Assembly: GCA_031308135.1 (NCBI GenBank)
Contig: JAHLJT010000631.1
Location: 171,485,612-171,549,611 of the forward strand
Length of the DNA stretch: 64,000 nucleotides
Direction: 5' to 3'
Source: Acheta domesticus
Lineage: Eukaryota > Arthropoda > Insecta > Orthoptera > Gryllidae
Shown: in pieces, positions 21,960 through 33,750 of the stretch
How positions within the stretch are numbered: position 1 is the first letter of the stretch
Layout: each line of letters starts with the position of its first letter
The notes under the pieces: model-generated
Databases searched by the model: none
The model's input: only the letters and a program-made list of their open reading frames with translations
Told to the model about the DNA's origin: nothing
Position numbers and translations under genes: made by a program

Positions 21960-23046
21960 CTGTGGAAAAAAAGGCTTAACAATGTATTGAATTAACTTTA
22001 TAACCCATATTTGTAGAACATCTTTTTATTTTGATTTCCTACTTCCTTTCATTCAGTGGCAGTTTCTCAGAGGAGGGAAGGGAGGAATGTCCTCCTCACA
22101 CCCTTTTTTCTTATTTTGAATGTACTTTCGAAATACAATAATTTTTTTAGGTTTGAGAAGGAGTGGGTATACTTCTAATTAATAGTCATCAGGAAATTGT
22201 CTTTGATCGAGTTTTTAAACTGCGCGCGTTTTAGGCGACGCGAAAAATCCAAATCACTTACACTTAGAGGAAGAATACTCAGTAAGGAGATACTCAGTAA
22301 GGAATACTCAGTATGCCCCTCCTTGTCGTGTGGTTATGGCCCATATGGCACTGCGCTATGGTGGCAAGAAAAGGAAAATTTGGTTAATTCAGCCATGCGG
22401 CATGAGGGGAGGAGATCCTCCTGTATAATGCCATCTATTGGAATTGGCTAATTCTTATTTTAGGGTACAACTCTCGTTCACTGTGGAATGTTCGGGGGAT
22501 TCGATTCTAAACAAAGCGTTTTGTGTTCTTTCTTCACAACGTGTTTGCAACTGAGTAGTTTGAATACTGGAGGCCAGTGTATTCACAATGGTGGTTTTGA
22601 ACGGGCGTTTCTTTCGTGATAAGTGAAAATAAGAGTCTGTTGATGTTATCAAATGGTGCCAAAAATGTGATTTATTGCGAAAAGAGTATGAATGTCCAAA
22701 GTGTCATTTTAAAATGCAATTTACAGGAAACGAAAGACAGAAAAGATGGGTATACAGAATGTCCGGGGAGGAAACGTCGAAATTTCGGAAATAAGCTCTT
22801 AAGACAATTCTAAGCATATTTTGTCAAATAAACTACGTGGATAATCCGAATGGTTGAGCCGCAATAAGCACTCAAAATTTGGTTTGAAAAATGATTTCTA
22901 GGCAAAAATTTGCATTATAGAAGCACAGAAACACTTCTAGAAACATGTAAATTGTTTATTATTTACAAAAGAAATTAATATATTTGTTCAGAAAGAAAAA
23001 TTAAGCCAGAAATAAAAAAGCACCCAATTTGCACAATTCGACTCCT

Positions 23047-24662
23047 TTTTACATTCCCGTATACGTACGTATACACGGAGTGATATACGTAGTATAGGGA
23101 AAGTTATGTAATGTTGCGCGAAAAAATGGCCAATTTTCGGCGGAAAAAAATTAATTGCGGGGCCGTGAAAACGAATAAGTGGATAAAACCACTTGCTAAA
23201 TTAAGGGGAAAAAATCCCCTAACACGTGGTGTGGCCAGAAACCCTTTTTTCTAGGTCCTTGATACCGAAAACCCAATTGAAAAAAAAACGTCCGTCTGTC
23301 CGTCCGTCCGTCCGTCTGTCCGTCTGTGAACACTGCTAGCGCCTAAACCATACGTACGATTTCTTCCAAAATGGATATTCCGCAGTCGGTCTGATTCTAG
23401 TCGAAGCTTTGAGATTTTGAAAAAGATTCTTCAAAATGTGGGGGTACTTTATATGAAGCCCCCGGGATTTTCAAAATTTTCTCGAAAACCGCTCCAAATT
23501 TTTTCTTTAAATTTCTAGTATGAATAGAGGAAAATACACTTATTAACATGGCATACGTCCGATTTTCACGTACATCTCTGAATTTTCGAAAATTGTGAAA
23601 GTTTGAATTTTTTCGGCGTCTTTCTCCAACTACAAAATTGAAGATAGAGATTTTTTCTTCAAATAAAATCTGTTCTGCATATTGAGTTCTTTAATAAAGG
23701 TCATGTAAATGTTTTTCAAAATTTTGGTAGTTTTCGTGCAATATTGCGTGAAATATGTGGAATTTTAAAAAAAAATTACAAAAACAAGATTTTCTCAAAA
23801 GCGGCTCCAAATTTTTTCTTTAAACTTTTAATAGGGATAGTGGTAAATATACTCTATCAATGACATAAAAGCCATTTTGGTCTATCGGTTGGTTTTTTCA
23901 AAAATTACAAAAATGTAAATTTTTTTACTTGTCTCTCACGTCGTTAATATTTACATTATCGGCGATTTTTTCACATTACTATATTTACGAGTATATATGC
24001 TTTAAATAATGTCAAGTAAAGTTTCTCGAAAATACAACCGTTTTCTGTGAAAAGTAGCTCAATTTCGGCATATTCAGAAATGCTCAAACGCCATTTTCTC
24101 GTATATGGATGCAATTTTTTCTTGAAACTTTTGTAACGGATAGTGCTAATTACACTCTTTAGTATAGCGTAAAGTTTATTTTGAGTTATTTTTTTGTTTT
24201 TTCAAAAATTACATAATTGTAATTTTTTTGAAAGATCTCTCACATCTTTAATATGCACATTACCAGCAATTTGTAAACATTATTATATTTGTGAGTATAA
24301 GTGCTTCAAATAACTTCAAATAAGGTATTTTGAAAACTCAAAGCTTTTCCGTGAAAATGAGCTTCAAATTTCCCATTTTTAGTAGCGCTAAAGCGCCATT
24401 TTCTCTTAAACGGCACATAATTTTTAAAAGGAAATTGCCATTTATGACTAGGTTTCTGTGTTCTTTAATATTCTAAAATTAATATATTCGTTCTACCAAT
24501 AGGAAAACGAAAAATTAAGGAAATGACAAAAAAAAATATATACTTTTGGCGGTGATAGATGGTAGTTGGCAAGAAAGAGTATGTGGCAATTCCGAATAGC
24601 TAGCGAAAACCCAAGGAAATAGAAAACTAACACGGGAAAGTTTGTGCCATTCTGTAGCACCA
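23047..24662 (+). mobile_element. unit U repeat, best full-length copy, 1.6 kb
   Basis: Structure: tip TTCCCGTATACGTACGTATA (containing a 16-bp palindrome); head block with GGAAAGTTATGTAATG and TGCGCGAAAAAATGGC; a CCTAACACGTGGTGTGGCC block; (CCGT)n at about 23288-23330. Three diverged monomers then start near 23477, 23796 and 24094, each with TTTTCTC..AAA..GGCTCC.. and ..TTTTTTCTTTAAACTTTT. A fourth partial monomer follows at 24400. Tail: AACGAAAAATTAAGG, GGTGATAGATGGTAG, and tip CTGTAGCACCACTA. No open frame; AT content is very high. Confidence 0.85.
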
Positions 24663-24727
24663 CTACTTCAGCAAGAGATCAGTTATAGGAAAGGACAAAT
24701 TGGAAAACTTATTGTGTAATATTAAAA

Positions 24728-26793
24728 CTAGTGGTGCTACAGAATGGAATTCGCTAGCTATTCGGAATTGCCACATACTCTTTCTTGCCAGCTACCATCT
24801 ATCACCGCCAAAAGTACATTTTTTGTCATTTTCTTAATTTCTCGGTTTCCTATTGGTAGAACGAAAATATTAATTTCAGGATATTAAAGAACACAAAAAC
24901 CTAGCCGTAAATGGCAATTTTCTTTTAAAAATTATGTGCCGTTTTAAAGAAAATTGCGTTTTAGCACTACTAAAAATGCGAAATTTGAAGCTCATTTTCA
25001 CAGAAAATGATTGAGTTTTCAAAATACTTTATTTGAAGTTATTTGAAGCACTTACACTCACAAATATAATAATCTTTACCAATTGCGGATAATGTACATA
25101 TTAAAGGATGTAAGAGATCTTTCCAAAAATTTACATTTACATAATTTTTGAAAAAATAAAAAAACTCAAAATAAACTTTACAGCATATTAAAGAGTGTAA
25201 TTATCACTATCCGTTACAAAAGTTTCAAGAAAAAATTTGCAGCCAAATATGAGAAAATGAGCATTTGAGCATTTCTGAAAATGCCGAAATTTGAGCTACT
25301 TTTCACAGAAAACGGTTGTGTTTTCGAGAAACTTTACTTGACATTATTTAAAGCATATATACTCGTATATATAATAATGTGAAAAAATCGCCGATATTGT
25401 AAATATTAACGACGTGAGAGACAAGTAAAAAAAATTACATTTTTGTAATTTTTGAAAAAACAACCGATAAAGCAATACTGGCTTTTATGTTACCTGATAG
25501 AGTACATTTACCACTATCTCTACCAAAAGTTTAAAAAAAAATTGAAGCCATTTTTGAGAAAATCTTGTTTTTGTAATTTTTTAAAATTGCACATATTGCA
25601 CGCAATATTGCGCGAAAAATACTATAATTTTCAAAAAAATGTAGATGACCTTAAGGAACTCACTATGAAGAAAAAAATTTTATTTAAAGGAAAAATCTCT
25701 ATCTTCAATTTTGTAGTTCCAGAAAGACACCGTAAAAATTTTAAAGTTTGAATTTTTTTCGGCGTGTTTCTCCAACTACAAAAGTGAAGATAGAGATTTT
25801 TCCTTCAAATAAAATGTGTTCTCCAAAGTGAGTTCTTTGTTTAAGGTCATTTACATTGTTTTGAAAATTATAGTATTTTTCGTGCAATATTGCGTGCATT
25901 ACGTGCAATTTTAAAAAATTACAAAAACTAGATTTTCTCAAAAACGCCCCCAAATTTTTCTTTAAACTTTTGATAGGGATAGTGCTAAATGTACCCTATG
26001 AAATGACATCAACGCCGTATTGCTGTATTCGTTTGTTTTTTCAAATATTGCAAAAATGAATTTTTTTTACATGTCTCTCTCGTCGTTAATATTTACACTA
26101 GCGGCGAATTGTTCACATTATTATATTTATGAGTACATGTGCTTTAAATAATGTCAAGTAAAGTTTATCGAAAACAGAACTATTTTCTGTGAAAACTAGC
26201 TCAAATTTCCGCATTTTCAGAAACGCTCAAACGCTATTTTCTCATAAATGGTTAAAAATATTCTTCAAACTTTTTGATCGGATAGTGCTAATGGCACTCT
26301 TTAATATGACGTAAAGTTTATTTTGAGTTTTTTTTTTGTTTTTTTCAAAAATTATACAAATGTAAATTTTTTGAAAGATCTCTCACATCTTTAATATGCA
26401 CATTATCCGCAATTGGTAAAGATTATTATATTTGTGAGTGTAAGTGCTTCAAATAACTTCAAATAAAGTATTTTGAAAACTCAAAAATTTTCTGTGAAAA
26501 TGAGCTTCAAATTTTGCATTTTTAGTGGCGCTAAAACACAATTTTCTTTAAAACGGCACATATTTTTTAAAAGAAAATTGCCATTTAGGGCTAGGTTTTT
26601 GTGTTCTTTAATATTTTCGTTCTAGCAATAGGAAATGGAAAAATTAAGAAAATGACAAAAAAATGTGCCTTTGGCGGTGATAGATGGCAGCTAGCAAGAA
26701 AGAGTATGTGGCAATTGCGAATAGCTAGCGAAGATCCAAGGAAATAGAAAACTAATACGGGACAGTTTGTGCCATTCTGTAGCACCACTAGTT
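24728..26793. mobile_element. 2.07 kb near-perfect foldback made of two unit U arms
   Basis: Left tip ACTAGTGGTGCTACAGAATG and right tip CATTCTGTAGCACCACTAGT are exact complements. The symmetry continues for about 1.0 kb to a centre near 25745. The left arm is unit U reversed from its tail, and the right arm is unit U forward to its tail. Both lack the head. Arms are closely similar by eye. Tips extend into AAAACTAG/CTAGTTTT, so no clean target duplication can be set. Confidence 0.9.
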
Positions 26794-28017
26794 TTCTATT
26801 TCTTTTATAAGTTATAATCTAGGATGAAGTCCTTTTTGTTTCAGAAATGCTTTTGTTAGATCCTGTGAAGCTCACAGAGGAATCCAATCTGTGTTTGGTT
26901 GTTATTAAAGGTGCACAAATTTATTTTTTCCTTTACACACTATTTGTTATAATCTAGGTTCAAGACCCTTTTGTTCAATAAATATTATTGTGATATTCTC
27001 TCCATGAAAAAAGAATATACATTTATTCAGTTATAGATTTTTTCCCAACTTTCCCAACATTGTCTCCATACAGGTATATCATTATGTGTCCCTAGATACA
27101 TCAGTACAATATACCTAGGGACACAGTTGTCACAAACAGTGTCAAAAATAATTCTATAAAGAATATTCTTAAAAATTATTATTCTTACACATAAATATGC
27201 TGAGATGTGTAGCATTCCAAAAACAGGAACATCAACATTGTCATATCCAAAAGAAGAGGGGGGGAAATTAAAACATTACAGGTGTTCTCATGTATAACCG
27301 TTTCCCCTACTAGAAATGAAAGTGTTGTTAATTCCTGGGGGAAACACATATTGTTCTAGTTGTAATCTTTCCTAATTTTTAATACAAATAATAACAAAGT
27401 TGGCAGCTATGAGCAAGCAGAGGTGAAGTTTAAGTGAAAGGGAATAGTTGAAGTTGAATGGTGAAAGGGAGAGGATGTTGGTAGATTATGCTAAATTAAT
27501 TCATGTGATGTGGGTTTTTACTTGTTATTGTTTGTAAGTTGTTTTAGTTTGTTGAATCCCATGTAGGGACTATATGTCTGATGCTGAATGCATAGTGATC
27601 CTCCGAAGCAGGACACAGGAACTTCCACCCCCTCCCCCCAGAAGCAAATTTGATTTCTATTAATTTTCTATAATGACAATAGTCAATGTCTCAATTGAAT
27701 ACTTTACAAATAACTATAAATAAACAAAAAAAAATTAATATAAAAGAAAACATCCTATTAGTAAATATCAAAACAATCGGACATTACACCCATGGTCCCC
27801 CCTAGATCCTCATTGTATAACTGAGTATGAATTACATTGTATACAATTTTATTTATATTGCTACTTGCTCTTTTTTCCTTAATTCACCCACAAATAGCAA
27901 TAAGATATGCACTTACTATTTCTGGTAAAAGTAACCATTTCTCTAATTATTCCAGTCTTGTATTGCTCTATGGTAGCCTCAAATCATTTTATATCCTTAG
28001 GGAAATTTAAAACCTCC

Positions 28018-28050
28018 ACAAACAAACAAACAAACAAACAAACAAACAAA
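28018..28050 (+). repeat. (CAAA)n microsatellite
   Basis: About eight uninterrupted AAAC units inside the tubulin intron. Confidence 0.95.
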
Positions 28051-29300
28051 AACAACATCAATACAAGTATGTGTTAGAAATATACTAATTGGTAATAGGT
28101 GAACCTGTATGAAAATTCTACATTTTATAATAAATCATTGTTTTAAAAGTGAATGAAGCTTCATATTGGAACCCAACTTTGAACAGTTAGGCTCTGAAAT
28201 GTGTGTTTAGGGTGTGATACATTGTATAGGCCAACTACTGTGCGTGGATAAACATTTTAATGTTGCTAAGCAGAAAGACTCACTACAGCTATGTGATTAC
28301 ATTGTCAAAATATAATTAGTCAATGAAATTTTATATAATTTTGAGATCCTGCTAGTTTATCACCTGAACTGCCATCTTCCAAATACCTAATTCTGCAACA
28401 CACATTACCATTGTTCATAACAGAAATAATGCATCCTGAGCCCTTAAGACTAGGTTTTTCATGCTCACTATAAAGACACGAGTTATATTTCTTATGCAAA
28501 ATCTGCAAACTGTGTCCTATTTGGACCTTCTATTGTATTTTAGGAAAGTTACTTCTTCTGAGTGCCCTGACACCAAAGTAAGAAATCTCAGAAACATGCG
28601 AAATTTTAAACCTTATATATAATTAAATTAACTAGTACGTGATATTCTCTGTGCAATTAAAATTTTTATTAATATTGAAATTTTCCTGTGGCTGTTTTAA
28701 GTTGGATTTTAAAGCTATTTTAAGTCTTAAAATAATGATTTACAAATTGTGGAACTTGTTCACATGTTCAACAACTACACATTATTAACCAAATTCAATT
28801 TTAATAAAATTATCACTTATGTGATAATTAAATTTTGAATTAAAATGCTTTTGTATTGCATCAGTGGTACAATATTTGTATAAAAATATATGAATTGTTT
28901 AATTTAGAATTTAATAATTAACAATTTTCTATCTGCACTCTACAATCTTTTGTTTCAAAAAATTGTCATGTCAAAATTAAATGTTGACATAAGGACAGAA
29001 AAAAATTGGATAAAGTTAAATAATAAACTAAGCTATGAAAAAATGATTTAATTCTAATCAAAACATGCATAAAAGGAAGTAATAAAAATTAATTAACATG
29101 TTAAAATATCCCTGTTGATTTCAAAATTCAAGGAAAGTATGTTTTCTTAGATTACTTATTTTCAAAATATCGTTAGTCTTGCTAATATCCTGTCCTGACA
29201 GTTTTTACATGTAAAACCTGCTGTAGGTCTTTTTAACAGCAATTTACTTCTTAATATCATGGTATTTTGCAATGAAAATTTTCTGTAGATTCACTGTCAC

Positions 29301-29602
29301 CTGAGGTGAAGGATACACAGAGAAAATGAACTTGCTCCTTTTTCCATAATCTTGTGATAATCTTTCCAGCAGTAAGGCAGTGAAACCTGATCCAGTTCCA
29401 CCTCCAAATGAACGAAATATAAACATGCCTTGTAGATCATTGCTCATTTCTGCAACTCTACGAATTCTGTCAAGAGTTATATCAATCATTTCTCTGCCAA
29501 TGTTGTAATATCCTCGGGCATAGTTATTAGCTGCATCTTCTTTTCCAGTGATTAACAAATCAGGGGCAAAGAGGCAACGATATGCTCCCTGTCGAATTTC
29601 AT
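29301..29602 (-). CDS. TUBA: alpha-tubulin-like gene, upstream exon
   Basis: The exon encodes about 100 residues: (D)[20 protein letters not shown], then [20 protein letters not shown], then a [18 protein letters not shown] helix, the nucleotide-binding signature FGGGTGSGF, and [20 protein letters not shown] plus [15 protein letters not shown] is diagnostic of alpha rather than beta or gamma tubulin. The acceptor is CACTTTTACAG at 29603, splitting the Asp codon (G/AT) as in other alpha-tubulins. The donor GTGACA is at 29300. Earlier exons (roughly residues 1-70 in standard numbering) are not visible; the LINE at 29.9-32.7 kb may lie in the preceding intron. No stop or frameshift here, so the gene may be live. 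Confidence 0.9.
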
Positions 29603-30825
29603 CTGTAAAAGTGCAAATGATTTACCACACATTTCAGCACGAGAGTATTTATTGTTGATCAGAGTAGAAAAATTACATGTTCACAAAAATCATTATAGAT
29701 AGAATATTTGGTTTGGATTTAATTCTCTGAGTAGTTACTTTCCCACTTTCTTAGTATCACATTTCCTTGATTTAAATATTTATTTTCAAGATAATGACAT
29801 ATATGAATGAAATATAAGATATTTATTTTAAAACAGATTGGATAATTTACTGAATGAAAACAAAGTTGGATCAAATCAGGAGATATATGAACACCTCAAA
29901 GATAGTCTACATTCAAGAGGCTAAAGAAGCACTAGGAGCAATACCTTTAAATCAGAAATGAAGAGGGAAGAGCTACTAGATTACTCAAGACCTGGAGCAA
30001 GAAATAGAGGAGAAGAAGAGACTGTAATAAAAGTGGTTGAGAAAAGCAGAAAATAGGGAAGAACATAAAATCCAACTATAGTCAGAAATGTAACAAGGAA
30101 AGATAAACAACAATCATGGGAGCGATGGGAGCCAAGAAGTAGAAATGTACTAGATGGAACAAAAGCAAGTGTTTTTTGGAAGTTCATAAAACTGGTAAAA
30201 TCTCCCCAAATGGAAAAAGTCCACATACAAAGTATTCTATCTTAAAGTAAATGGGAAGAGTACTTTAGAAAATTATTAAATGAAGGAAGATCAGATTTTC
30301 TTGGAACTACAAAAAGGGAAAAGGTATCTGTGGCCAGAGAAATTACAGTAACTGAAGAGAGGGATAAGAGATGTATCAAAGAAATGAAAGGTGGTATGGC
30401 TCCAGGTCTAGGAGAAATCCCAAGTGAATTGATAAAGAATAGAGTGCGAATTCAAAGCTAGTGCAGATGATGATGAAGCTAATTAATAGGTATAAATAGA
30501 GGCAATGGCTGGAAAATGGCTTATATAACACCAATATATAAGAAAGGAAGGAATGTCGTGTGTGAAAATTACAGAGGCATAGGAGTGTCAAACAAGTTCA
30601 GTAAGGTATATGGAAGAATATTAAGATAATTAATAGAGGAGGGAAGGAGTACGAAGAAGAGGAAGAAAGCGGTTTTATGGCAGGTCGATCTTGCATAAAT
30701 AACCTGTTTCGTCTGTCCTAGGTGATCCAAAAAAAAAACGGCAAACAGGGAGAGAACTTCATTTGATTTTCATTGATATAGAAAAGGCCTACGATAGTGT
30801 GTCAGTCATGAAGTAACGGGAAGTT

Positions 30826-31139
30826 ATGAATAAAATTAATGTAAATAAAATCTTAATAAATGCAGTGAAGGAATTGTATATAGATCAAAAGGGAAAATTG
30901 AAAATTGGAAAACAGATGACCCAAGCATTTCCTATATCAAATGGGCTACGGCAAAGTTGCTGTTTGTCACCTACCCTCTTTAAAATATATGTTAAAGTGA
31001 TGTTCCAGGTATGGAAAAGAAAATGCACTGGGATGGGAATACAACTTGATGATAATACAACACTCTATACCCTACCATTCGCTGATGAGCAGGTGCTGAT
31101 GATGCAAGAACAGAAAGATATTGAATACATGACTAGGAA
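30826..31139 (+). pseudogene. LINE RT fingers/palm fragment
   Basis: The longest uninterrupted part of the LINE. It has NKINVNKILINAVKELYIDQ, then the GLRQSCCLSPTLFKIYV block (the family usually has GCCLSP), then GMGIQLDDNTTLYTLPFADE. The catalytic YxDD-equivalent FADD is FADE here, with loss of the second aspartate. The frame is then cut by the hAT insertion at 31140. Confidence 0.85.
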
Positions 31140-31959
31140 CAGGGTTGGGCAAAATACTTTAAATTTAATATTTAAATTTTTTGCTAAAATACTTTATAAA
31201 TAAGTTTTCAAATACATAAACAAAAATAAATTAGGACTTGATGTGCTAAATACATACATATTTCATATACTTCAAATACTCAAAATGCTGTAAATATATA
31301 ATAATTTAGTATTATATATTTTTATAGCAAACATTTATTGGAATTGTCAATTACAGTAAATTAGTAATTGACAGTCATACAAATTTATGAACACTAAATA
31401 TTGTAATGTTTTGTAACCATATGTACAAACATTTTCAAACATAAAATTATATAAAAAATATGTCTAACACAAAGAAATGGAATTTCCTTTTGTAACAACT
31501 AATTTCTCAAATAAATTATCAGTTGGCCCCTAGTTGGCAAATGTATAAAACCTACAAAGGAACATTCATTCAATTGGCATGTACAAACATAAAGTAATGT
31601 TAAAACGAATAAATGCTTTTTTATTGTCAGAAAATTATCCAGCATTTTTAAAGATTACATTCATTATTTAAAAATGTAGAGAATCCAAATTCAACTGTGG
31701 AAAGGAGCTTTTATTTTTGTTTCAATGAGGTGCATTCACTAGTTGAAACAAACAAAAAGAAACTATCCACGTTCGAAAATATCTTCTTCTTCGTCTGTAT
31801 TTGAAGTATTTTAAGTATTTTCTTTTTATACATCTTCTTTACTTATTTAAATACATCTTTACAATAATTGTCCAAAAATCTCAAAAATACAGTTTTTCAA
31901 ATACAAAATGTATTTAAAATACATTTCAAATACAAGTATTTAAATACTGCCTAACTCTG
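31140..31959. mobile_element. hAT MITE, 820 bp, inside the LINE
   Basis: Left end CAGGGTTGGGCAAAATACTT and right end complementary to CAGAGTTAGGCAGTATTTAA. Exact 8-bp duplication ACTAGGAA at 31132-31139 and 31960-31967. Removing the element and one duplication restores the LINE frame EYMTRKIKEDFEIWGL, which proves the insertion. The interior is extremely AT-rich, with many AAATAC words. Confidence 0.95.
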
Positions 31960-33039
31960 ACTAGGAAGATAAAAGAAGATTTTGAAATATGGGGACTAAG
32001 CCTCAACAAAACAACAACAACAACAAAAACAAAAACAGTATACTGGACACTAGGCAATACATATTAGCATATTGACTATCAAAACAGGAGAAATAATAAC
32101 AACAGAGGATGTAAAGTACTTAAGAACAACAGTAGGTAAATGGGTTTTTATGAAAGGAATGTGAAACCTAACTCATTAAAGGAAAAAAAAATTTAAGTGC
32201 CCTGAATCCAGTGATACAAATATAAGCAAGAAAACGAAAATTAGAATATATCAATGTATGATTGAAAGTGTTATAATGTACGGAGCAGAAATATGGCAAC
32301 TTCCAGGACAGAAAAGAAAATTGAGAGCCCTGGAAATGGATTTTCTCATAAGAGCAGCAGCAATATCTAGAAGGGAAAGAACTAGAAATGAATGGGTTAA
32401 GGAAATAGTGAATCTGCAACATGATATTATAGAGGAAATTGAAAAGAAACAACTCGCTTGTACCTACAGCAAATGAGCGGGAAAAGATCATTAGAATGGC
32501 AACCAAGAGAAAAAGGAGAAAATGAGGAAGACCAAGACAGGGGGGAGCAACCAGGTCAGAAAGACCATCGAGAAGTGGAAATTACCTCATGATTCCTGAA
32601 AGAACAGAAAAAAACTGGAGAAGAAGATTAGGCACCGGGAGGAAGTGGCAGTTAAGAAACCGGAAGATGAGATCACATAATCACACAGAGTGTGAATTGA
32701 GGAGCAAGGAAAAATGATAACCCATCTTCACTTTCATATCACAGAATAAATCATAAGAATGCTCTTGGGAAGTTCTCTTTCCTAATTTCCTTTGTTTCAG
32801 CGTTTCATAGTGTGAAAATTGAAAAAGGGACACCTGGAAATGGAACGATTTTATACCTTTTAGGGAAGAGTTAATACTGTTCCATAAGCATTTCAAACAC
32901 ACTAATGAGGGTCAATCCCTGGGATCTCCCCATCCATTTGCAGCATGCAATCAAATCATTGGATAATTTACAGTTCAATTATTATGAGTTTTGCACCATG
33001 TTGGAATGTCTCTTTCTATCATGTTTTGCACGGCACATA

Positions 33040-33343
33040 ATGAGAAGAGATAGATGAGCTACTCCGGCGCACTGATTTTTGCTCCTTCGGCACAGCATTA
33101 GTTTGCGTCAGGAACCACATGACCACAGAACAAGCATTTCTTTCGAAAAGGCAAACCAGATGCTGGTCTCCATGTTGCGTGGAGAGCAAGATGTATCGAG
33201 AAACATTTTGAAAATGGCTTAAAGTGACAATTTTCAACTGTGACCAACCAAAAATAACACGACGAAGGTGTACAAGATGGAGAAGAAAAAAATGCTTCAT
33301 ATATCCATTTCAATGAGTTGTAAAACAAGGTGATACTTTTGGG
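33040..33343 (+). repeat. dispersed repeat, copy 1 (pair with 43700-44020)
   Basis: GAGCTACTCCGGCGCAC.., GCATGTTGCGTGGAGAG-type words, AACATTTTGAAAATGGCTTA and GTGACCAACCAAAAATAACA recur in the same order and orientation at 43.7-44.0 kb. Type unknown; no ends recognised. Confidence 0.7.
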
Positions 33344-33750
33344 CAGAGGCGTATGTAGGTATCCGGGCACCCATAGCAAGCATAGAATTTGCGCCCCTGT
33401 CAGAATACATCAAATTAGGGTTGTTATTATTTGTTTCAGTGGGTGTACACAAGTAAGGATAAGATTCTGATTATTTTAAAAAAGTTTCGTAAGAAATTTA
33501 TCTCGAAAAAATTTGACAGTTTTAATTTTTTTAAGTTTAGGAATTGACAAAATAAAGAAAGAATAACAATTCATGGTATCAATATTTATTTACATTCGTG
33601 TTAAGAATGTAAAAAAATAACAACTATCAATAATAATTCATAATTACTTATACATATAAAACTGAAACTCATAAGTGCGATAACATTACAATTTTTGTGT
33701 AATACAGAATTTTAACTTGCTGAAATATCTCTCACAGCTTGCAACAGAAA
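33344..33750. mobile_element. hAT-like element, left-end fragment (CAGAGGCGTA family)
   Basis: Starts CAGAGGCGTATGTAGGTATC, with GAATTTGCGCCCCTGTCAG 40 bases in. The first 290 bases or so align with 54454-54740. CAGAGGCGTA is a typical hAT-like terminus. No right end found for either copy. Confidence 0.5.

Larger units (their letters stand above)
21960..29300 (-). other. 7.3 kb intron of the alpha-tubulin-like gene
   Basis: Bounded by the donor GTGACA at 29300 and the acceptor CCACAG at 21960 on the minus strand. Both junctions are phase 0 and join ..SVYPSPQ to MSPTIVEPYN. The intron holds a full unit U, the 2.07 kb foldback and a (CAAA)n tract. A possible hAT-like end CAGTGGCAGTTTCTCAGAGG lies at 22055. 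26800-29240 is otherwise featureless AT-rich sequence. Confidence 0.75.
29880..32690 (+). mobile_element. degenerate LINE (non-LTR retrotransposon)
   Basis: Reading through frame breaks gives reverse-transcriptase blocks in the right order: MKGGMAPGLGEIPSELIK (30390), WKMAYITPIYKKGRN (30515), ENYRGIGVSNKFS (30570), FMAGRS (30675), LIFIDIEKAYDSV (30765), PISNGLRQSCCLSPTLFKIY (30930), LPFADEQ (31072, in place of FADD), KIKEDFEIWGLSLNK (31965), SVIMYGAEIW (32265), and a basic REKRRK..GRPRQ tail near 32500. Frameshifts, stops and an 820-bp hAT insert (31140-31959) show that it is dead. No target duplication or poly(A) tail identified. Clade not assigned. Confidence 0.85.

Noticed and set aside
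25452..25953. Two similar 70-99 residue frames on opposite strands
   Set aside because: They mirror each other because they lie in the two arms of the foldback; the coding look is an effect of low-complexity AT sequence.
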